Shown one piece after another: positions 28,974-34,091 of a stretch of DNA of 34,091 nt (its first letter is position 1; each line of letters begins with the position of its first letter). A program made the position numbers and the translations under genes. The notes below the pieces were generated by a model that did no database searches, had not been told where the DNA came from, and worked only from the letters and a program-made list of their open reading frames with translations. The stretch spans positions 1-34,091 of the forward strand of contig CAZPYK010000010.1 of assembly GCA_964590755.1 (NCBI GenBank), read 5' to 3'. The DNA comes from CAG-390 sp964590755. Its GTDB lineage: Bacteria > Bacillota > Clostridia > Oscillospirales > CAG-272.

Positions 28974-31310
28974 ATGAATATACAAGACCAGCTTGAGTTC
29001 GGCTACACCGAGGACGAATCCGGCATATGGGAGCCCGCGGAAAGCTCCGCAGACGGCACAGCCGCCGAACGCCCATACGTTTTTCTCAGCTTCAATACGC
29101 CGATAAACAAGCTTTCCGACGTGATAGCGCGATATGTGGAAGCGGGCGCGGGAGGTATAATTCCCTATCTGCCCGCAGGCTTTGCGCTCGGAGACCGCGG
29201 CGGAGATGACCTCATATCCGAAAGACGCGATTTCTTCGCAGCCCTTCTTCCGCTTGCCCGCGCATCCGGCTTGGGCGTTGCCTTTACCATAGACAAATAC
29301 CTTGAACGCATCTGGGCGGAGGTGGAGGACTCTCTTTACGAGGACGACACCCGCTCGCAGATACTCACACGCTATGATCATCTTTGCTCGGACCGCGAAG
29401 AGGTCACTCTCACTCTGCGCGCGGGAAGCACCGTCTCACTCACCGCCGTGCACGAGGAAAGCGGCGAGATGGTAGACCTGCGCCCCCTTGTTAACGGAGA
29501 TACCGTGACATGGCGCGCCCCCTACGGCAACTGGACGGTATCCGAGTTCGACTGCATACCCGATTACGAAACACACCGGGTGAATATACTCTCTTATGAT
29601 TCTTCAATGCGCTTTTTGGAAGCCATGTGGGGGGTGTTTGCCGATATTTTAGACCCATATCTCGGCGACACGGTCAGCATGCTATGCTATCGTCACCTTT
29701 GCTTCGGAGCGCGCAATCGCCGCGACTGGGATATTCATTTCAACGAGATATTCCGAGAGCGCTACGGCTTTGACCCCGCACCCTTTTACCCCGCACTCTA
29801 CGATATCGCAAGCAATGACGCGCCACACATAAAAGCGCTCTTCTTCGACTGCCGCGCACACCTTTTGCACGACGGCTTTTTGCGTGCCGCACGCGACTTT
29901 GCGGAAAAGCGCTCCCTTTCGGTATTCGGCAATATATCCGAGCCCAAGCTGGCGCAGTGCTCTCCCATCACGGGAGACGCAATGCTTGATAACACCGCCT
30001 CTCCGTGCGGAGTTTTCGAGCGCGCATACCTTTACGGCATGAATTCGGTCAAGGTCGCCGCGGGAGCCGCCTTCAGCGTCGGGCTTTATGACGTCGGTTG
30101 TGAGCTGTTCCGCGATTACGGCGGACTTCGCCGCGGGCTTTATCTGCGCGATGCCGAGCACGCCATAGCCCGCGGAGCAAATCTGACCGCCATGCATCTT
30201 CCCCTCCCAACCGAAAAGAACGAGGAGCCGCTCGACGTGCTCTGCGCCTTCGGTAGGCGCATGCGCCGCATACTGCGCGGCGCACGTCAGATAGCCGATA
30301 TCGCCGTGATATATCCGATCTATTCGCTTCATTCAACGGTCGATCTGTATGACGCTCCCACCGACGGCTACGAATACCCCGACACACCGATGAACGCCGA
30401 CTACATGACCGTTATCGACATTCTTTGCAACTACTGCGGGCATGACGTGACACTGCTCCATCCGGATGCGGTGGCGGGTCGCGCAACGGTCGAGGGCGGG
30501 CTTCTGCGCATGACCGGGCAAAAGAGCGACGAGGCGTTTCGCGCGGTAATTCTGCCCGCCGCGCGTGTCTGCTCGCTGGCATCGATGCGCGTTTTGCGCG
30601 ATTATTACGACGCGGGCGGAAAGATAATCGCCACGGGCGAGCTGCCTCGCTCTGCCTTTGAATACGATCCCGCAAACAAAGACGCCGACCGCGAGATGCG
30701 CGAGATAGTCGATCACATTTTCGGAGAAAAAGCCGACGACGAGGCATATATCACCGATTATTGCTATAATTCAAACGAAAACGGCGGCGAGGCGTTCTTC
30801 CTTTACTTCTCGCTTACCGCCGCCGACGGCACCGCCATGGCGACCAGCCGCGATATTGCTGGAGCTTTGCGCCGTTTGGGGCTTGCATTCGATATCTATC
30901 TGCCGGATTTTCCACGCTATGAATCCACGGGGGCGCTTAACAATCCGTTTAACGAATTTGTCCGCTTGGGGCTTGAAAAGCACCTGCCCGACGGAGGCAT
31001 ATTCTGCCACCGTCACGCAAGGCGGGACGAGGAGGATATATACTTCTTCGCCAACACAACCGATGTCGACGCTCGCACGACGGTCTACCTGCGCGGCGCC
31101 CACGCCCCGAGAATGTACGATCCGCTGTCGGGCAAATATCGCAGCTGCGCCTTTAGCCACGTGCGGGTACGCGGGGAGATATACACCTCCCTTGAGCTCG
31201 AGCTCCCGACCACCGGCTGTGCGGTGCTCGTCTCGCGCGACGAGGAAAAGCGCCGCGCACTGATAAACGCCGCCGAGCTCCCCGACGAGACCGAAAAAGC
31301 GGTATATTAA
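28974..31310 (+). CDS. GH106-like glycoside hydrolase, candidate alpha-L-rhamnosidase
   Basis: A 778-residue protein. The early part has a TIM-barrel look (GAGGIIPYLPAGF 58-70). A beta-sandwich region contains WRAPYGNWTVSEF (180-192), the family-typical GxW stretch, followed by HRVNILSYDSSMRFLEAMW (201-219), matching the VNxLdp..a..F pattern of GH106. Later come YPIYSLHS and FFANTTD, the latter common near the C-terminus of such enzymes. GH106 members are mostly exported rhamnosidases of 900 residues or more; this one is shorter and has no signal peptide. AAAGGAAACCTGCC precedes the ATG. It could also be an uncharacterised relative with another specificity. Confidence 0.6.
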   Translation: MNIQDQLEFGYTEDESGIWEPAESSADGTAAERPYVFLSFNTPINKLSDVIARYVEAGAGGIIPYLPAGFALGDRGGDDLISERRDFFAALLPLARASGLGVAFTIDKYLERIWAEVEDSLYEDDTRSQILTRYDHLCSDREEVTLTLRAGSTVSLTAVHEESGEMVDLRPLVNGDTVTWRAPYGNWTVSEFDCIPDYETHRVNILSYDSSMRFLEAMWGVFADILDPYLGDTVSMLCYRHLCFGARNRRDWDIHFNEIFRERYGFDPAPFYPALYDIASNDAPHIKALFFDCRAHLLHDGFLRAARDFAEKRSLSVFGNISEPKLAQCSPITGDAMLDNTASPCGVFERAYLYGMNSVKVAAGAAFSVGLYDVGCELFRDYGGLRRGLYLRDAEHAIARGANLTAMHLPLPTEKNEEPLDVLCAFGRRMRRILRGARQIADIAVIYPIYSLHSTVDLYDAPTDGYEYPDTPMNADYMTVIDILCNYCGHDVTLLHPDAVAGRATVEGGLLRMTGQKSDEAFRAVILPAARVCSLASMRVLRDYYDAGGKIIATGELPRSAFEYDPANKDADREMREIVDHIFGEKADDEAYITDYCYNSNENGGEAFFLYFSLTAADGTAMATSRDIAGALRRLGLAFDIYLPDFPRYESTGALNNPFNEFVRLGLEKHLPDGGIFCHRHARRDEEDIYFFANTTDVDARTTVYLRGAHAPRMYDPLSGKYRSCAFSHVRVRGEIYTSLELELPTTGCAVLVSRDEEKRRALINAAELPDETEKAVY

Positions 31311-31320
31311 AATCAAATTA

Positions 31321-31362
31321 TTCGCGCCGATCCCAAAAAATCGGCGCGAACTTTTAAAAAAT
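31321..31362 (+). terminator. Terminator of the GH106-like gene
   Basis: An 11-bp stem TTCGCGCCGAT (31321-31331) / ATCGGCGCGAA (31340-31350) is followed by CTTTTAAAAAATT. It lies 10 bases after the stop codon. Confidence 0.75.
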
Positions 31363-31407
31363 TCCTTTCTCGACTGTCATAGTTAATGAAAGCGAGGCAA
31401 CAGACCG

Positions 31408-31917
31408 ATGACAAACGACGAACTCACGCGCTTGCTCCCCCTGGTGCGCACCGGGGATGAGCGCGCCTGCGAGCAGCTGTGGCACGGACTTAATATTCCG
31501 ATATATACAGTCGCTCTGCGCATACTTGACGACAGGGCTCTTGCGGAAGACGTCACGCAGGAGGTCTTTATCAAGCTGTTTACCGCCCCTCCGTCCGATG
31601 ACGTAAAGAATCCGCGCGCTTGGATATTTCGTGTTGCGCACAACGCGGCACTTAATTGCCTTGAGCGCCAAAGGGTTCGCGCGGCACTGCCGCTTGAGAA
31701 CGCGACCGACGCCGCAGTCTGCGAGGACCACGGCAGTGCGATCGATATGGCGGCGGCACTCGGCAGGCTTGATACTCTGTCGCGCGAAATAGTAACGCTT
31801 CACTCGGTCGCCGACGTCTCATTTCGCGAGATAGCCGAGGCAGTGGGGCTCAATCAGGGCACAGTATATTTCAAATACCGCCGCGCCATCGCCCACCTGC
31901 GCGAGTGGCTGTCATAG
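31408..31917 (+). CDS. ECF-type RNA polymerase sigma factor
   Basis: At 169 residues it carries only regions 2 and 4. Region 2 (about 12-85) contains LAEDVTQEVFIKLF (45-58), the core-binding and -10-recognising part, and AWIFRVAHNAALN. Region 4 (about 115-168) has LSREIVTLHSVADVSFREIA and a helix-turn-helix GLNQGTVYFKYRRA for -35 recognition. It redirects RNA polymerase to a stress or envelope regulon. GAGG lies about 11 bases before the ATG at 31408. A membrane protein gene follows after 50 bases and is the best candidate for its regulator. No canonical zinc-binding anti-sigma domain is encoded next to it. Confidence 0.88.
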   Translation: MTNDELTRLLPLVRTGDERACEQLWHGLNIPIYTVALRILDDRALAEDVTQEVFIKLFTAPPSDDVKNPRAWIFRVAHNAALNCLERQRVRAALPLENATDAAVCEDHGSAIDMAAALGRLDTLSREIVTLHSVADVSFREIAEAVGLNQGTVYFKYRRAIAHLREWLS

Positions 31918-31967
31918 CGATATCTCTTCGATAAGCAACGCATTATAAAGAAAGGAAGATTTCGTTC

Positions 31968-33071
31968 ATGAAAAGACTCGTAAGCTTTTTGATAATAATA
32001 TCCGCGCTTTTCGGCGCCGCGCTCCCGATATTCGCCGAAGATACCACATCGGTGGAGGGCGAGGTCATAACCGGCGCGATATCTCCCGCTCAGCCGCCGA
32101 TTCCGGCAACGACCATCGAGGAGAAAACGACCTACGAGAGCGTGTCGAATGTATTTGATTTTCCCGCACTGCTTAAAAGCTGGCAGACCTACGGCTATCC
32201 CGACAATGTTGCGGGAGTGACGCAGGATGTCGTAAAAAAATACGGCGATGAGCTCGCGGTACAGCATTCGACCGATCAATATATCGTGCTCGTCACCGAT
32301 GCCTCCGACGCCGCCGTGGCAGCGATTCGCGAAATGTATACCGAGGTACCCGGCATTACGGTCAGCTTTACCGACACCGTGCTGAACACTGTCGGCGAGA
32401 CGATAACGATGCGGCACACCTATAACGAGCTTGCGCTGCTGGCAAACATGCTGCGCGCGCAAATAGGCTCGCGAGACGACGTGTATATATATATAAGCTA
32501 TACCGAAGAAGACGGAAAGACCGAAAATGTACAAGTAAAGACGCTGTCGGTGTCGATAGATGTGCTCTCAAACCGGGTCGTTCTTACAATATACAAAACG
32601 CGCTTTCAAAGCGGCGAATTTGCCGACCCTGCGGGGGATGCCGAGCGTATTGAATATTTCAAGTCGGAATATGATCTGAGCTATCTCGTTATTAAAGAGG
32701 AGGAGCTGATGATCGCGCAAACATACGCGTCGTGGCAAGAAGACGACACATATTTCGCCATGGGGGAATACACGCCGGGGGAGGACGGCGAGATAGCCGC
32801 CAATGTCGACCTCGCGATAGCTCCCGACAACGATCCGTGGCTCTTTGCGGTAATAGCTCTTGCGGCACTGCTCGTTTGCGCGACGACTCTGCTGATCGCA
32901 CGCCGACATGCCCTGCCCGTCCCCGCCGATGGTGCCTCCGCGTCGAGCCCCGCTGCCGGTCCGCTCAACGAGAGCAGTATACTTGACGACATCTCCGCCC
33001 TCTCGGAAAAGCCGAGCGACGCGCTGCTTGATGACATCATGAAGGCGACAAAGGAGCAAAAGGACAAATAA
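31968..33071 (+). CDS. Single-pass membrane protein, possible partner of the ECF sigma factor
   Basis: The function is not recognised. Of 367 residues, 1-23 are a signal peptide (MKRLVSFLIIISALFGAALP). An extracellular region (24-288) follows, with a soluble alpha/beta part around 65-210 (YIVLVTDASDAAVAAI) and an acidic stretch before the membrane. One helix (289-311) ends in ARRH. A cytoplasmic tail (312-367) is low complexity and then helical and acidic/basic (SSILDDISALSEKPSDALLDDIMKATK, shortened here to its key part). AAGAAAGGAAG precedes the ATG. Co-transcription with the sigma gene is likely. If the tail binds the sigma factor, the topology is the reverse of usual anti-sigma factors. 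Confidence 0.6.
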   Translation: MKRLVSFLIIISALFGAALPIFAEDTTSVEGEVITGAISPAQPPIPATTIEEKTTYESVSNVFDFPALLKSWQTYGYPDNVAGVTQDVVKKYGDELAVQHSTDQYIVLVTDASDAAVAAIREMYTEVPGITVSFTDTVLNTVGETITMRHTYNELALLANMLRAQIGSRDDVYIYISYTEEDGKTENVQVKTLSVSIDVLSNRVVLTIYKTRFQSGEFADPAGDAERIEYFKSEYDLSYLVIKEEELMIAQTYASWQEDDTYFAMGEYTPGEDGEIAANVDLAIAPDNDPWLFAVIALAALLVCATTLLIARRHALPVPADGASASSPAAGPLNESSILDDISALSEKPSDALLDDIMKATKEQKDK

Positions 33072-33075
33072 ACGC

Positions 33076-33116
33076 TTTTCGGCTTTACCCCGCAAGAGGT
33101 AAAGCCGAAAATATTT
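33076..33116. terminator. Bidirectional terminator at a convergent gene end
   Basis: A perfect 14-bp stem TTTTCGGCTTTACC (33076-33089) / GGTAAAGCCGAAAA (33098-33111) with an 8-base loop is followed by TATTTTA. The stop codon of the minus-strand metallo-beta-lactamase gene (33085-33087) lies inside the left arm. Confidence 0.85.
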
Positions 33117-33999
33117 TATCAACTATTCCGATCTCAGCCGGGGAGACTATGCTGCCGTCGCTTACAAGCAATATCCTGCCCTCAAGATCGGTGCGCATAA
33201 CGGTCGCTCCGACTCCCTTAAGCCTTGTAAGCACCGCGGCATGCGGATGACCGTAATCGTTGGCAGCGCCGCAGGAGATGACCCCAAAGCGCGGCGAGAG
33301 CGCACCGAGCCATTCCGTCGAGCTCGATGTTGAGGAACCGTGATGCCCGACCTTAAGTATGTCGCAGGCAAGCAGCTCGCGCGTGTAAACGTCAAGCATC
33401 ATCCGCTCGGCACCCGTGCCCGCGTCACCGGTGTATATTGCGGATGTGTCGCCGTATTCGATCCTAACCACAGCCGACATATCGTTTTCGTCTACCGTCT
33501 CGTCGTCGGCAAACAATATCGTCAGCCGCATTCCGTCCACCTCGCGGGTGTCGCCCGGCACGGCATAGCACAGCCGAGCACCGCTTTGCTCTATCGCCTC
33601 ACAAAGCTGCGAAAAGGTCTGCGTGTTGCTCCCGCGCTCCGGCATTATCACCTCGCCGACCTCAAATTCGGTCAGCACCATGTCGGCACCGCCGATGTGA
33701 TCTTCATGCGGGTGTGTGAATATCGCAATATCTATGCGGTCTATACCCGCGCGTATCAACTGCATGCGCAGCGTATCCTCCGAGGCGTTTGTGCCCGCGT
33801 CGATAAGTATGCAGCCGCGGCGCGTGACGACCGCCGCCGCATCCCCTTGCCCGACATCGAAAAAATAAAAATACGCCTCTCCGTCCGGCACTCGCGGAAG
33901 GAACCGATAATATATCCCGCATCCGATCAAAAAGATCAGCACGATCACGGCAGCAAGTGCCTTCAACCGATCGTGTTTCTTTTTTTCAAGCTTTGTCAT
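33085..33999 (-). CDS. ComEC/Rec2-related metallo-beta-lactamase fold hydrolase
   Basis: At 304 residues it corresponds to the metallo-beta-lactamase domain of ComEC without the channel domain. DVGQGDA (48-54), THPHEDHIGG (95-104) with the metal-binding His and Asp, an Asp in YTGDAG and KVGHHGSS are all visible. It is probably an extracytoplasmic metal-dependent phosphodiesterase or nuclease. The N-terminus has a basic start and hydrophobic residues 14-32. LIGC (24-27) inside this segment fits a lipobox, so it is either a lipoprotein or a signal-anchored protein. GGAGGG before the ATG at 33999 fixes the start. Confidence 0.85.
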   Translation of the reverse strand: MTKLEKKKHDRLKALAAVIVLIFLIGCGIYYRFLPRVPDGEAYFYFFDVGQGDAAAVVTRRGCILIDAGTNASEDTLRMQLIRAGIDRIDIAIFTHPHEDHIGGADMVLTEFEVGEVIMPERGSNTQTFSQLCEAIEQSGARLCYAVPGDTREVDGMRLTILFADDETVDENDMSAVVRIEYGDTSAIYTGDAGTGAERMMLDVYTRELLACDILKVGHHGSSTSSSTEWLGALSPRFGVISCGAANDYGHPHAAVLTRLKGVGATVMRTDLEGRILLVSDGSIVSPAEIGIVDKIFSALPLAG

Positions 34000-34091
34000 A
34001 TCGCCCTCCGCACATATAGATTATTCAGATTGTAGACAAAATGTAAAAATGCATAAAGTCCTCAGCCACTTTTCTCTTTGACACCACAGGC
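34000..34091 (-). promoter_or_regulatory. Upstream region of the metallo-beta-lactamase gene
   Basis: It contains the strong GGAGGG ribosome site and an AT-rich stretch. Possible -10 boxes (TACAAT, TATATG on the minus strand) have no good -35 at the right distance, so no promoter is assigned. The window ends here. Confidence 0.35.

Overview
The window looks like a chromosomal segment of a GC-rich, anaerobic member of the Clostridia (Bacillota). The evidence is purine-rich Shine-Dalgarno sites, sigma-A type promoters in AT-rich gaps, a Gram-positive L10-leader attenuator before rplJ, a ferredoxin-thioredoxin-reductase-like protein paired with thioredoxin, a DUF5685/J-protein pair, a clostridial-type divergent topoisomerase B subunit and surface proteins with Big_3 domains. 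No phage, insertion sequence, CRISPR, tRNA or rRNA is visible. The species cannot be named from the sequence alone.

Layout. 1-804 is a gene-free island of nested hairpin repeats closed by a terminator. 1175-3485 holds a GlmM-type phosphoglucosamine mutase with a fused N-terminal XRE helix-turn-helix, overlapped by a stand-alone GlmU-C-like acyltransferase. Together they could run GlcN-6-P to GlcN-1-P to GlcNAc-1-P. 3579-4837 is a self-contained rplJ-rplL operon with its leader. 4865-12926 (minus strand) is a six-gene operon: thioredoxin, FTR-like protein, nucleoside hydrolase, GH20 hexosaminidase, a giant LTD-PHP-LTD protein and mannose-6-phosphate isomerase.

12965-14266 is a run of three small uncharacterised proteins. 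14436-15271 is an SDR reductase resembling the EF-P 5-aminopentanone reductase. 15514-16839 (minus) is a GH4 alpha-galactosidase. 17115-19292 is an overlapping DUF5685 / J-protein / membrane-protein operon. 19408-21234 is a Big_3 surface protein. 21276-26616 is a tight murD, murI, PLP-lyase, lipoprotein, cysteine-desulfurase run. 26710-28731 (minus) is an orphan type IIA topoisomerase B subunit. 28974-31310 is a GH106-like glycosidase. 31408-33071 is an ECF sigma factor with a membrane partner of unusual topology, and 33085-33999 (minus) is a ComEC-type metallo-beta-lactamase protein.

The themes are amino-sugar and glycan metabolism by enzymes that mostly lack export signals (GH20, GH4, GH106-like, ManA, GlmM, GlmU-C), peptidoglycan precursor synthesis (MurD, MurI) and housekeeping. 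The items most deserving follow-up are the HTH-GlmM fusion, the redox/glycan operon with its LTD-PHP-LTD protein, the sigma factor partner, the three-gene small-protein cluster and the covarying hairpin island.
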